Assembly (NCBI GenBank): GCA_041398965.1 | Contig: JAWKTT010000008.1 | Span: 1-64,000, forward strand | DNA from: JAWKTT01 sp041398965 | GTDB lineage: Bacteria; Planctomycetota; Planctomycetia; Planctomycetales; Planctomycetaceae | Reading direction: 5' to 3' | DNA length: 64,000 nucleotides | Part shown: positions 17,427-27,199 of the stretch, piece after piece | Layout of the letters: the number at the start of each line of letters is the position of its first letter | How positions within the stretch are numbered: the stretch's first letter is position 1 | The notes under the pieces: generated by a model | Told to the model about the DNA's origin: nothing | The model's database searches: none | What the model saw: only the letters and a program-made list of their open reading frames with translations | Program-made: the position numbers and the translations under genes

Positions 17427-18299
17427 TCAGATCTCCTTGTGGACGACACCCCGCGAACGACGACCGACCGGCAGCGGCAACATCGCCTCGCGAGGAACCA
17501 GTGTCAGGCCGAACTTCTCCGCGATCGAGTCGACCACACTCTGAGACTCTTCCGGGCAATTTTGCTTCCAGTCGCTGAGATACTCGACAAACGTCTGAGG
17601 GCCTTTGGGAGTTGCGACGTTGAGATAGGGGACCGCTCTCCAAGCCTTGGGATTCGCCTCGAACAGTGGCAACAATGCGACCGCCACTACCGTGTTGAGT
17701 TCCCGATTGGTGGCCGTTTCTTCGAGTTCCTGCCGATGTACAGCATACCATCGGGCAAGAGTTTGCTCCGCATCAAGTTGTCCCTTCTCGATGCGATCAG
17801 CCGCATAGGTCGTCAAGTGCGGGGCGAAGTCTTTCAAATACTTCGGGAGGTTCGTCTGTTTCCAATTGTTCCCCATACGTCGCAAGGTATCGATCGATGC
17901 AAGTTCGCACAGGGACTCTTCAAACCATTTCTGTCCATGAGGGTCGCGGTCGTACTGGCAAAGGATGTGACACAGTTCGTGACTGAATTGATACACATAC
18001 TGCCCCCAGTATCGCTCTCCCGTATCGAGATGAACGCTGTACTCCTGGTCCGGTCCTCTCTGAAAGTAGACAATCGGCCCCCCTTGAGGATGCACGATAA
18101 TCGGCGGAATCTTGCGGTCCGGGGTCTGGCTCCAGAACTCGCTGGCCGTCGCCTCTAGGACCGCGCGAACATCGGCATGAGAGGTCTTCCAACCATCGCG
18201 AACGATCAACAGGTCGGGCACAAATGGAGGCTCAGCTCCCCAGCCGATCGACGCGAGGGCCAGCCACATTGCCGGCAGTAACAGCCAGTCTTTCTGCAT
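17427..18299 (-). CDS. secreted zincin-type metallopeptidase-like protein
   Basis: A signal peptide ends at about SIGWGAE. The key motif is FSHELCHILCQY near residue 105, a HExxH-type site (HELCH), followed about 15 residues later by WFEESLCELAS, whose Glu is placed as the third zinc ligand of gluzincins. No further named domain is clear. The 290-residue size and pattern (catalytic helix early, helical C-terminal half) recall small secreted or lipoprotein peptidases of unknown target seen in planctomycetes. It lies between fabF and the MBL gene on the same strand with gaps of 102 and 64 bases, so it may be part of their transcript. Confidence 0.7.
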   Translation of the reverse strand: MQKDWLLLPAMWLALASIGWGAEPPFVPDLLIVRDGWKTSHADVRAVLEATASEFWSQTPDRKIPPIIVHPQGGPIVYFQRGPDQEYSVHLDTGERYWGQYVYQFSHELCHILCQYDRDPHGQKWFEESLCELASIDTLRRMGNNWKQTNLPKYLKDFAPHLTTYAADRIEKGQLDAEQTLARWYAVHRQELEETATNRELNTVVAVALLPLFEANPKAWRAVPYLNVATPKGPQTFVEYLSDWKQNCPEESQSVVDSIAEKFGLTLVPREAMLPLPVGRRSRGVVHKEI

Positions 18300-18401
18300 G
18301 ACATTCGCCTCCTCCAGACCACAACGACCTCGCCCCTGACGATCTTGCCACGTGCCGAAGCGACCGGCGGATCAACGGTCTGATTCAACAACACATTTTC
18401 G

Positions 18402-19662
18402 TTACGTCGTGGGATAGACGCCGCCGATTTCCTCGGGAACTCGCTTCACAATCACCACCGAGTTAATCCCCAGCATGCCGAAGGAGTTGTTCAAAATGTA
18501 CTCGACCCGCTCCATCGTACGGGGCACATTGGCAACAATTTGCGGGAGATCGCAGCGAGGATCGGGGTCTTCCAGATTGATTGTCGCATGGGCAATCCGA
18601 TCGCCGAACGCGGGGACATTCCCGAGTAATTCCAATGCCCCGGCCGCTCCCATCGCATGGCCGATAAAGCTTTTCGTATTGTTGACCGCCAACGACATGC
18701 GATCGCCAAAGGCCCGCTTGAGTGCCTTGCACTCTTCGATGTCTCCCTGTTCGGTCGCGGTCGCATGACTACTGACAATGTCGATCTCGTCAGCCGAGAT
18801 CCCCGCCCGGCCCAGAGCGAGTTCGACACACTCTGCCTGACGCTCGGCATTGGGGAGCACGAAGTCGGTAGCGTCGGAATTCATCGCATAACCAACGATC
18901 TCGGCATAAATCTTCGCTCCCCGGGCGACCGCATCCGGCAGCCGTTCCAGAGTGCAGATGCCTCCCCCTTCTGCCACGACAATACCATTGCGGGCCATGT
19001 CGAATGGGCGGGAAACTTATCAGGTCATCATGACTCGCGAGGGCTCCTTGACTCTTGAACCCGGCAAAGATGCCAGAGCAATGTGGATACTCTCGAAACG
19101 CCCCCCGCGACAGCTGGGGTCGACTTCCCCCAGACGGAGCATCTGCACGGCTTGAATGAACCGCATTTCCCGCAGCAGGCGGCTGACATCAGGTGTGGCC
19201 CCGTGATCCCCAGATTCGCTGTCACTTCACCCGCAGGATTATTTCGCAACTGTCCGAGGATTATGGTGATGCGTCCAGACCGACGAGTCGTAGTCAAATT
19301 TAGCGATCTCGTAGATTTCGCTCTCCGTCTCGACGTTGCCATGCTCAGTGATTCCCAGATACACCCTACAGCTCTTCTTGATTCCAGTTGAGGCCGGAAT
19401 CCTGGTCCTTCGTGGCACAGTAAATCGAGATCCGGCCAGCCCGCGTTCCGCGACGACGTTCCTTTCGCTTCTGATGGCGAAACTCGTCGAAACCACACAC
19501 GCCAGCCAGCACGGGAGGCATGTACCGGGTCTCGAACGGGACGACGCCCGAACGCCCGGCCAGGAGCGCAGCACGATACTCGCTCAGATTGTGCCCATTC
19601 GGGGCAGCCAATCCGACGCCAGTAATGACAATTCGATTTGGGTCGTAAGTTGTGTCCGACAT
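18402..19662 (-). pseudogene. fabF: beta-ketoacyl-ACP synthase II-like, multiply frameshifted
   Basis: A condensing enzyme of fatty acid or related acyl-chain synthesis. The start at 19662 gives MSDTTYDPNRIVITGVGLAAP, the normal FabF opening. Later segments appear in different frames: YLGITEHGNVETESEIYEIA and SSVWTHHHNPRTVA near 19250-19380, NNPAGEV and LGITGPH near 19200-19250, then from 18998 an unbroken C-terminal part with MARNGIVVAEGG, SSHATATEQGD and NNTKSFIGHAMGAAGALE. The catalytic Cys codon survives in the SAAC stretch near 19180. Between about 19000 and 19380 many single bases are missing relative to the expected reading. Since both ends are well conserved, local sequence error is more likely than decay. 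It lies downstream of ftsK. Confidence 0.85.
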
Positions 19663-20140
19663 CCTTGAACTCACAAGGAAAAGACCAGGCGAGTAACGCC
19701 TCCCGCACACCTCGGCAAGCACCCGCCAAGGATCGTCGTTTCCGTCAGTCCGCGCGAGAGGTTGACCATGGTGACCACCCCTTCCATAGAGTGTCGTCGC
19801 AACAGGGGAGGGGGGCGTGTGACGACAGTCCGGCAGGCCGGCCGCAATGCGGAACGAACTGATTACCCTCGCAAGTCACTGTGACAGACCACGAGCAATC
19901 GTCCTGTCCTGACTTCAGCAGCTGGGGGGCTGATGAAACTGAAGAAGCAGTGGAACGACATATCAACACCCAGTGGCAGAAACACCGAACCACCCGGATA
20001 CTACCGCGCCTTACGGTATTGCAACCGATCTCGTGGAGGAACAGATGTCATCCGTTGAGCGAGTCGAAGGCTCACTGGAGATCGTAGCCAGCCGTCTCGG
20101 GGACCATCTGGCCTAAATCGTTCCGACAGTGGCGTTGATG
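19663..20140. other. intergenic region between ftsK and fabF
   Basis: In these 478 bases I see no gene with protein-like character on either strand. Since the adjacent fabF sequence is error-rich, a short broken gene here cannot be excluded. A GC-rich inverted stretch lies near 19790-19830. Confidence 0.35.
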
Positions 20141-22528
20141 TCAGTAGCTCTCCTGCAAAACACCTCGCTGGCGGGACTGCCAGTCTTCAAATGTGCAGAT
20201 CACTTCACGGGGCTTCGAGCCATTGTGTTCGCCGAGAATGCCATCGGCAGCCATCCAGCCGATCATGCGGGCTGAACGTCCGTAGCCGATGCCCAGACGA
20301 GTCTGCAACATCGACACCGAGCCGCGACCTTCGCCGATGACCAATTCGACTGCTTGCGGATAGAGGTCGTCCTTCGAGCGGTCTTCGTCAGCCGACGCGG
20401 TGTCGGTTTGCATCGCGGCTTTCGTCGCCTGTTCGATTTCGTCTTCGTACTGAGTTTCGTACTGATCAAAGAACTCGAGCACTTCCGAAAGTTCCTCGTC
20501 CGAGATGTATGTCCCTTGAGCCCGGGTGAGTGTGCTTGTGCCGGGAGCGAGGTACAACATGTCTCCGTTCCCCAACAGTCGCTCGGCTCCCCCTTCGTCC
20601 AAGACGACACGACTATCGGTCCGGCTCGCCACTTGGAACGAAATCCGTGCTGGCAAGTTCGACTTGATGAGTCCGGTGATGACATCGACGGTTGGCTTCT
20701 GCGTTGCGAGGACCAGGTGAATCCCGACCGCTCGCGACTTCTGGGCGAGACGAATGATGAGCGACTCGACCTCTTTGCCGGAGGTCATGATGAGGTCGGC
20801 CATTTCGTCTGCCACGATGACGATGTACGGCATCCGTTCGGGGACGGCGTCTGCCTCATCGCTGTCGGCATCGATCCCCATCTTTTCCAGGACTTTGTCA
20901 CGCCCGAGTTTGTTGTAGCTGTCGAGATGACGCACCCCGACCTTCGACAACAAGTCGTACCGTTCTTCCATCTTGTCGACCGCCCACGCGAGCACCGCTT
21001 CTGCCTTTTTCATGTCGGTGATGACGGGGTGCATCAGGTGCGGAATCTTCATGTAGGGGCTGAGTTCGACCATCTTCGGATCGATCATCAGCATTCGCAC
21101 GTCTTCGGGCGAACGCGTCATCAGGATCGAGGTGATCAACGTGTTCAAACAGACCGACTTCCCGGTCCCTGTGCGACCGGCAATCAACAAGTGCGGCATC
21201 TTCGCCATGTCGACCACCAACGGACGACCGCTCACGTCCTTCCCCAGGAAGAGGGGAACACGCATCGAATCCGCCTGTTCGCTGCACGCTTCGATGATCT
21301 CCCGCAGACGCACCATTACTCGCTTCTCGTTGGGAACCTCGACACCGACAGTGTTCTTGCCGGGAATCGGCGAGACCACCCGCACCGCAGGGACACGCAA
21401 CGCAATCGCCAAGTCATCTTGAAGGTTGACCACCTTCGAGACCCGCAAACCAGGTTCGAGTTCCAACTCGAACTGAGTGACCACCGGACCGGTGTCAACT
21501 TCGGTGACTTTCACATTCAGCCCGAACTGCTGGAATGTCTTCTCCAAAATGTTCGCGGCCACTTGTGCCTTGCTCGCCAGCAACTCGAACGGAAACTCTT
21601 CGGCCTCTTGCAGGAAGTCGAGTGGCGGCAACTCGTAGTGATGATTGTCTGCCCAGATATCATCCGCACCCTGACCGTCGAACTCTCCACCTTCTGCCAG
21701 TCGAGACACCGCGGGACGATTGACCTTGAACGTCGACGACATGCTCGGCTGATCATCCATCTCATCCACCTTCTCCACCTCATGAGTGCGAGCCGAACCG
21801 GTCGATTCTTTCGCGACTTCTGCCGACGCGACGAATGACCGGACCACTGGCAACGAGGCCGCTTCCACCTGAGACTCGACGGCACTGGCGACGGTGGCGG
21901 CGTCTTTCGCAAGGGAAGTATTGTCGGTGCTTCCTTTCGATAGATTGGTCGCGGAAGTCTTCCGTCGCCCGAGTGGCATCCCCATCAGTCGCAGCGGAAC
22001 CGTCACCGTGACGAGCGCGAGTTGGAACGGCCATGTCTCAGAGGTCAGCAAGAGACCTGCGGTGGCAACGGTACCAATGATGATGAGCGAGCCGACGGTC
22101 GAGAAGTGATCGCTCAGCAAGGTTGCCCCCCACGCTCCGAGATAACCGCCACTGCCGACAACCGGTCCGTCACCCAGGCGGGGAAGGGTGATCTGTAACG
22201 CGAGACAGACCGCGCAGCAGACAAGCGCCCACCCTGCGAGTCGGAGCGAAGCATCGCGGAGTTCGTTGCGAGAGAAGAGCCTCAGGTCCATCCAGACCAT
22301 ACACCCCCACGCAAGCCAGGCCCCGAGGCCGAGTGTCAAATGCAGCCCGTGGGCGACAACGGCCCCAAACGGACCACAGAGGTTTTGTACCTGAGCCTGT
22401 TGCGGGAAGACGAGCGTCGAAGGGGGATCGACCGGGTTGTAACTGAACAACGAGAGTCCGATGAACAGCGAGACTGCGAGCAAGGCAAGTGCCAGCAAAT
22501 CGGTACGGAGTCGGCGGTAGTCGATCAT
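20141..22528 (-). CDS. ftsK: DNA translocase FtsK/SpoIIIE
   Basis: Pumps chromosome ends through the division septum and aids dimer resolution. Four membrane segments occupy about residues 10-180, a low-complexity linker follows to about 300, and the motor runs from about 310 to 680 with the beta-domain QFGLNVKVTEVDTGPVVTQFELE, Walker A GRTGTGKSV near residue 450, and the DEMADLIM Walker B. The C-terminal gamma winged helix is intact (YPQAVELVIGEGRGSVSMLQ, then GYGRSARMIGWMAADGI); it reads KOPS-type DNA signals. At 795 residues it is a compact SpoIIIE-length form. It may be transcribed together with the minus-strand genes that follow. Confidence 0.95.
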   Translation of the reverse strand: MIDYRRLRTDLLALALLAVSLFIGLSLFSYNPVDPPSTLVFPQQAQVQNLCGPFGAVVAHGLHLTLGLGAWLAWGCMVWMDLRLFSRNELRDASLRLAGWALVCCAVCLALQITLPRLGDGPVVGSGGYLGAWGATLLSDHFSTVGSLIIIGTVATAGLLLTSETWPFQLALVTVTVPLRLMGMPLGRRKTSATNLSKGSTDNTSLAKDAATVASAVESQVEAASLPVVRSFVASAEVAKESTGSARTHEVEKVDEMDDQPSMSSTFKVNRPAVSRLAEGGEFDGQGADDIWADNHHYELPPLDFLQEAEEFPFELLASKAQVAANILEKTFQQFGLNVKVTEVDTGPVVTQFELELEPGLRVSKVVNLQDDLAIALRVPAVRVVSPIPGKNTVGVEVPNEKRVMVRLREIIEACSEQADSMRVPLFLGKDVSGRPLVVDMAKMPHLLIAGRTGTGKSVCLNTLITSILMTRSPEDVRMLMIDPKMVELSPYMKIPHLMHPVITDMKKAEAVLAWAVDKMEERYDLLSKVGVRHLDSYNKLGRDKVLEKMGIDADSDEADAVPERMPYIVIVADEMADLIMTSGKEVESLIIRLAQKSRAVGIHLVLATQKPTVDVITGLIKSNLPARISFQVASRTDSRVVLDEGGAERLLGNGDMLYLAPGTSTLTRAQGTYISDEELSEVLEFFDQYETQYEDEIEQATKAAMQTDTASADEDRSKDDLYPQAVELVIGEGRGSVSMLQTRLGIGYGRSARMIGWMAADGILGEHNGSKPREVICTFEDWQSRQRGVLQESY

Positions 22529-23151
22529 GGCCGGTCCTCAAACAAAGAAGGGACCGCGCAGACCGCGATCCCAGAGTTTCCGTAGAGTGTCACAAGTGCA
22601 GCAACATCAGACAGTCCCCATCCCGCATTCAGGGGACGTTGACTTTGAACGGGAGATTGTCTTCTCAGGAGAGCAGCCCTGCTCGATCCTCATCGGTGAA
22701 CTTCTGTCGTCGCAAGGCAGATTACCACGACATAGAACACTACCACCTCCCCCGCTCCATGAGGCAAAAAAACCACATTTTGGTCCAACCCACCTCTCTC
22801 AGCGGTCCACCTGTGCCGGTCGCGCCGATCACAAGCGTTCTTCTCCCTCATCCCAGCCTTCTCCCCCGTCAGAGTCTTACTCTGTAACATCTCCACGTCG
22901 TGCGCGCGTGTTTGTCGCCTTTCGCTCCGCGAAAGTAGCACCACTTTCGCGGAGCGAAAGGCGACTTTGGTTGCGGCCACAAGCCGCGTTAGGAGGCTGG
23001 TTGATGTGGCACGTCGATCGCGGGGAAAAAGGAGCATTATGTCGGTTATGCCTCCGCAATCTCTGCGCCGAACAGTGTTGACTCGACACGGCCTTTGGGA
23101 CCCCGCTGCCGATGCTCAGAGGCTTCTAAGAGACTTGCCAGCGGGGAAAGG
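22529..23151. other. intergenic region with REP-like palindrome
   Basis: These 623 bases hold no supported gene. The main feature is the 52-base perfect palindrome at 22914-22965. Short open frames across it encode the SLRESGATF or AFRSAKV type peptides that are well-known false genes made by this repeat in planctomycete genomes. Confidence 0.5.
22914..22965. repeat. REP-like palindrome (23-bp perfect stem)
   Basis: GTCGCCTTTCGCTCCGCGAA plus AGT (22914-22936) pairs perfectly with 22943-22965 around a 6-base AGCACC loop. This CTTTCGCTCCGCGAAAG type palindrome is, from memory, widespread between genes of planctomycetes, which suggests a REP element moved by a RAYT-like enzyme or a bidirectional stop for transcription between convergent or tandem genes. 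Confidence 0.8.
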
Positions 23152-24114
23152 TCAGTTTCGCAACTGTTTCAGGAGCTTCTTCGCTTTGCTTTTCCAGTGG
23201 AGACTTTTCTTAGCAATCGCGGCCGGGACTGTTTCGAGGTCGGCAATGATCCCTTCCAGCGACTGTCGAGCCAGTGCATCATCACCCGCGAGTTGTTGGC
23301 TCACCGCCAGCAAATACAACGCTTCGGGATGACGCCATTTGCGGGTGTGCGTCTCAAGTTGCTCACGGGCGGCGACAGTCTCATCGAGTGCCACCAGACA
23401 CTTCGCATAGAGGAGCGACGCGTCGCCAAACTTATACGTCCGATCGATCTCCATGACCTGCTTTAACTTCTCTTTCGCCGCTGCGACATCCCCCGTCGCA
23501 TGATCGGCGAAGGCTCCTCCCCAGAGAGCCGGTAGACTGTCTGGCTCCTTTTCGATGGCCCGCCCAAACGCGGCCTGGGCTTCGTCGCAACGTCCCACTT
23601 CGTTGAGCAGGTTTCCAAGTTCGATGAACTGATGCGCATTGCCGATTCGCTGAGCGGCAATCTCTAACTGGCGAATCTCATTCCCCGATGTCCAACGTCT
23701 GAGGAACGCGGGAGGGGTGACCGTCAACTGCGGTAGCCAGCGAATCACGAAGTACAGAAATGCCCCGAATGGCTGAAACACGAGGATGACCCAAAACCAG
23801 ATTCCCCGGTCGGGATCGTTCCGCAGAGACGAGATCAACATCCAGACGAAGAACGCGAGATAGAGGTATCGCCCCCAACCGTAATAGAAGAAGGTCCACA
23901 ACGACCAGCCAAATCCAAGGTCGTCAGATTCGTCGTCGGAAAACTCACCTTCTTCAGTGTGTATCAAGTCGGCGGCGTTATGTTCGATTCTTTGTCGCAC
24001 TTCGGTTGTCGTGATCCTGTTGGCTGAAGACGAGTCATCCGCGACGAGACTCGTCACGCAGATCAACGGGATCAGCAGCGACATGATGCGAGAGAGAGAC
24101 TGCACAAAGACCAT
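23152..24114 (-). CDS. membrane-anchored TPR protein
   Basis: A signal peptide or first membrane segment at about residues 8-26 is followed by a short acidic region, then two membrane segments near 85-105 and 112-135 with GIWFWVILVFQPFGAFLYF. The C-terminal two-thirds are helical TPR-like repeats: FIELGNLLNEVGRCDEAQAAFGRAIEKEPDS, compressed here as GNLLNEVGRCDEA, FADHATGDVAAAKEKL, YAKCLVALDETVAAREQL and LYLLAVSQQLAGDDALA. Such proteins usually hold protein complexes at the membrane; the partner is not known. The start at 24114 is preferred because it precedes the signal-like helix; the open frame reaches back to 24174 and a third option is at 24084. Confidence 0.78.
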   Translation of the reverse strand: MVFVQSLSRIMSLLIPLICVTSLVADDSSSANRITTTEVRQRIEHNAADLIHTEEGEFSDDESDDLGFGWSLWTFFYYGWGRYLYLAFFVWMLISSLRNDPDRGIWFWVILVFQPFGAFLYFVIRWLPQLTVTPPAFLRRWTSGNEIRQLEIAAQRIGNAHQFIELGNLLNEVGRCDEAQAAFGRAIEKEPDSLPALWGGAFADHATGDVAAAKEKLKQVMEIDRTYKFGDASLLYAKCLVALDETVAAREQLETHTRKWRHPEALYLLAVSQQLAGDDALARQSLEGIIADLETVPAAIAKKSLHWKSKAKKLLKQLRN

Positions 24115-24364
24115 CGTTTCGTCCCAAGACACAAGAATCGCCCCCATTGTGCCCCGCTTGCACCCGCCTGTCAAAGTACCGTTAAGCCTTCATCGGATCG
24201 GATCGTCCGGAAGAGAGGCGAACCGCTCATGTCACCGACATACTCAGGTGACAGGCGTTGGCTTGGTTGACCCTCGATAGCGGTGTTCGTCAGACTTCGT
24301 TGAATCGTTGTGTGAGGATTGACCGGTCGGGCCTGTCAAAACCATCGTAACTGAGTCGAGCAAC

Positions 24365-27046
24365 ATGATGGGTCTGTGCGAGAAGAATGGGCTGTGTCGG
24401 CTGGGATGGTGGCTGGCCGTCTTGTCGTTTGTGGTGCTCCCTGGTTCCCGCGTGTGTGCGGGGGACGCTGTCGAAGCGAGATTTCCTCCCAATACGATGG
24501 GTTCGAGTCTGGTGCTGTCCAGTGGCGAAATCGCCTCGTTGAGGGGGCGTACGGTGGGGATTGTTCCCGGCATCGCGCCGCAAGATGTCATCGCGCGGGA
24601 ACTCTTTTCGCCGTACCATGGGGAGAAGCCGATACGAGTTGCGGTTGATCACTCGAAAGGTTCCAACGAGTACCTGCATCTGTATCGTGATCCGGAACAT
24701 ACTGATCGACCGATGGTCTTGATGGCGATTGGGGCGATGCGGCAGGGGGGCTTCGGGTTGATGCGGATGAACGACGCTCAGCAGTTGGAAGCGGTCGTGC
24801 AGTTTGGCGGGGCGATGCGAGAGCCGACATTCGAGCAGCATCCTGATGGGGACATTCTGATCGGGTCGCGGACCGGAGCGATTTATCGGTGGACCGGTCA
24901 GCAGTTGATGCAGCACAACATCCCGTTGCCGCCGGGGGAAGGTTTCAACACGCGAAAATTGTTTCGCGAGGTGCATTTTGCCTGTTATCCCGGTGGGCCG
25001 ACGTGTTGTTATTCCATCGCCGATCGTCAGTTTCATACGAAGGCTCTGTTTGATGTCGTCGTGTCGACCCCGACCGGTTGGAAGACGATTCCGCTGAAGG
25101 CTGACATTACCGGTCCGGGTTGCATGACCGATGCCAAGACGTTTCGCATGATGACCTACAAGGAATTCCTCACGGTTGATCTTGAGTCCGATGTGGTCAC
25201 GAAGACCGAGTTTCCGACCCCTGGACCTGCCGAAGATAAGCTCCGGCCAGAGAAACTGGTGTCGCTCCCCGATGGAACGCTCATCTCGTTATGGCGTCGA
25301 CCCTTTCGATCGTATCACCGCTACGACATGCCGACGTTCGAGGATGGGAGCTACTTTCGCATCGCCGAGTGGAAGAGAGATCGCTGGGAATTTGCGCCGT
25401 TGAACATCGACCGGATGTTGTACGAGCCACAACATCACGTGGTGGACAGCGACGGAGGTTTGTGGCTGGGCAGCACGGATGGGGCATTAGTTTATCGGTC
25501 GCCCGCAGGAGAATGGCGTCGGTTTGATGAGAACTCAGGCATTCATAGCGGACCGATTCGGCGAATGCAGTTCGTCCCGCCGAAGCACCTTTGGCTATCT
25601 GACAAGTCTGGACTACTGCTGAAGATCGATCTTCCCCAACTGTTAGCAACAGAGCCGAGAGATTCTGCCAGGTGGGCGACTGTCTGTGGGGAAGAGGTGT
25701 GGGAGAATGGCCAACTGATGCGAGACATCTTGAGAACGCATGATGGTCGAGTTGCGGTGTTGACGCGAGCCGGGGTGCAGTTTGTCGACAACAGCTTTCC
25801 CGATAAATTTCCCGAACCGAAGGATCCCTACGAGAGATATGACTTGCTCTTTAGTCTCGATTCCCGTGGGGACTTGTGGTGCCGACATTCGTTGAAACAC
25901 GACCTCCTCGCCTGGAGGCATCAGGGGACGTGGCAATACTATGAACCGATAATTGATGTCGATGGCACACCGTTGACGGCACAGGAAGCGGCGGTCATGG
26001 ACTTGTTGAATCGGGGGTACACCGACGGTGACCGCGTGCTGAATGCACACTTCGGACCCGGTCGACAAATCGTGATTGCCCAGATCGGCAGCGTGAGTTA
26101 CTTCGATGGTCAAAAGTGGTTCGTCAACCGCGAACATCGAGATACGACCGCCCTCGTGCGGCACGTCGAGTTTCGGGAGCACGGCATTCTGATGAAAGAC
26201 TCGCGAGACCTGTACTATTACTTGCCGCATCGCTTCTGGGAGACCGCCGATGCCGATAAGGTCAAGCGACCTTGGCGTGTACTGGGGAGGCTCCTGCCTC
26301 AGGAGACTGAGGAAGAGACCGCAGCGTATCAGCAGCAGATTGCCTCCACGGTTCCCATCCAGCGCCCCTTCGGAATCACCGGAACAGAGCAAGGAGTGTT
26401 TGCCGCCAATGGGAAGCAAATTGCCTTCTATTGTCACGACCTCTGGACCGTAGTTGATGACACAATCCCAGCGTATGCCGCTCTGCGGTATCGATCGCGC
26501 GACATCACCTTCGTCAATGGGAACGTCCTCCTCTGGGACGATGGCGAGTGCCTCGTCTATCACCCGGAACCGACCAAAATCTCTCCGACAACATTGACGC
26601 TCCCCGCAGTGGATCAACCCGGCAGGAAGTTGTTGCCGAAGGTGCAGTTCGCCCCGGCTGTCCCCGATGCGATGGTCCGCTATCGAAATGGCTGGCAATC
26701 CTGGTCTGCCTGGCAACCGCTCGATCAACCTTTCGATCCAGGGCCACGTCTGCCGGGAACCTACTGGCTGTTCGCTCAGTATCAATCCCCCACCCGGCTC
26801 ATGCTGGAGGAGCCGATTCGTTACGAGTACGAAGTAACGTACGACATCCGCCCGAAGGTGCGTCAACTGGTCCGTCAACTCGGATCGGAAGAACAAGCAG
26901 AACGGACAGCCGCCATGCAAGAACTCCTCAATGGAGACACGTCGACCATCGACTATCTCTACGAACTCCATGCGGCTTCCGTCGACTCCGAAATCAAGGC
27001 CCGTGTGATGGAAGTGATTGAGCAATTAACTAAGCAAGGCCGCTAA
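24365..27046 (+). CDS. large secreted beta-propeller-like protein
   Basis: An 893-residue secreted protein with a signal peptide ending near SRVCAGDA. Repeated blade-like segments with WLGSTDGALVYRSPAGEWRRF, KHLWLSDKSGLLLKIDL, GDLWCRHSL and DRVLNAHFGPG recall two-component-regulator propellers (Reg_prop). Near residues 740-830, after LTLPAVDQPGRKLLPKV, comes a Y_Y_Y-like beta domain with VRYRNGWQSWSAWQPLDQ and GTYWLFAQYQS. The last 60 residues are helical and HEAT-like (SEEQAERTAAMQELLNGD). This is the sensor part of a hybrid regulator without its kinase, so a secreted ligand-binding role is inferred. Start: two adjacent ATG codons (24365, 24368) are equally possible. Confidence 0.72.
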   Translation: MMGLCEKNGLCRLGWWLAVLSFVVLPGSRVCAGDAVEARFPPNTMGSSLVLSSGEIASLRGRTVGIVPGIAPQDVIARELFSPYHGEKPIRVAVDHSKGSNEYLHLYRDPEHTDRPMVLMAIGAMRQGGFGLMRMNDAQQLEAVVQFGGAMREPTFEQHPDGDILIGSRTGAIYRWTGQQLMQHNIPLPPGEGFNTRKLFREVHFACYPGGPTCCYSIADRQFHTKALFDVVVSTPTGWKTIPLKADITGPGCMTDAKTFRMMTYKEFLTVDLESDVVTKTEFPTPGPAEDKLRPEKLVSLPDGTLISLWRRPFRSYHRYDMPTFEDGSYFRIAEWKRDRWEFAPLNIDRMLYEPQHHVVDSDGGLWLGSTDGALVYRSPAGEWRRFDENSGIHSGPIRRMQFVPPKHLWLSDKSGLLLKIDLPQLLATEPRDSARWATVCGEEVWENGQLMRDILRTHDGRVAVLTRAGVQFVDNSFPDKFPEPKDPYERYDLLFSLDSRGDLWCRHSLKHDLLAWRHQGTWQYYEPIIDVDGTPLTAQEAAVMDLLNRGYTDGDRVLNAHFGPGRQIVIAQIGSVSYFDGQKWFVNREHRDTTALVRHVEFREHGILMKDSRDLYYYLPHRFWETADADKVKRPWRVLGRLLPQETEEETAAYQQQIASTVPIQRPFGITGTEQGVFAANGKQIAFYCHDLWTVVDDTIPAYAALRYRSRDITFVNGNVLLWDDGECLVYHPEPTKISPTTLTLPAVDQPGRKLLPKVQFAPAVPDAMVRYRNGWQSWSAWQPLDQPFDPGPRLPGTYWLFAQYQSPTRLMLEEPIRYEYEVTYDIRPKVRQLVRQLGSEEQAERTAAMQELLNGDTSTIDYLYELHAASVDSEIKARVMEVIEQLTKQGR

Positions 27047-27199
27047 CGCCCCGTGTGAACATCGACGGACTAACAAATTTCCGATTCGGGAGATGTCCGG
27101 ATGACAGACATCTGATAGAACTGCAAGCAAGGCTGTCTCGATTGTTCGTACGCCAGAGGGGGATGTCATGGGGGGAGTCGGGTTGATGCCAGTCGTTTT

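Noticed and set aside
20354..21838. A 494-codon open frame on the plus strand across ftsK
   Set aside because: It is the antisense shadow of the ftsK motor domain, is rich in His/Asp/Arg from reversed codons, and has no family motif.
22527..23089. Open frames that encode AFRSAKV or SLRESGATF peptides
   Set aside because: They are produced by the REP-like palindrome and are a known class of false planctomycete gene predictions.
25643..27025. A 460-codon minus-strand frame inside the propeller gene
   Set aside because: It lies opposite a gene with signal peptide and domain pattern and shows only reversed-codon composition.
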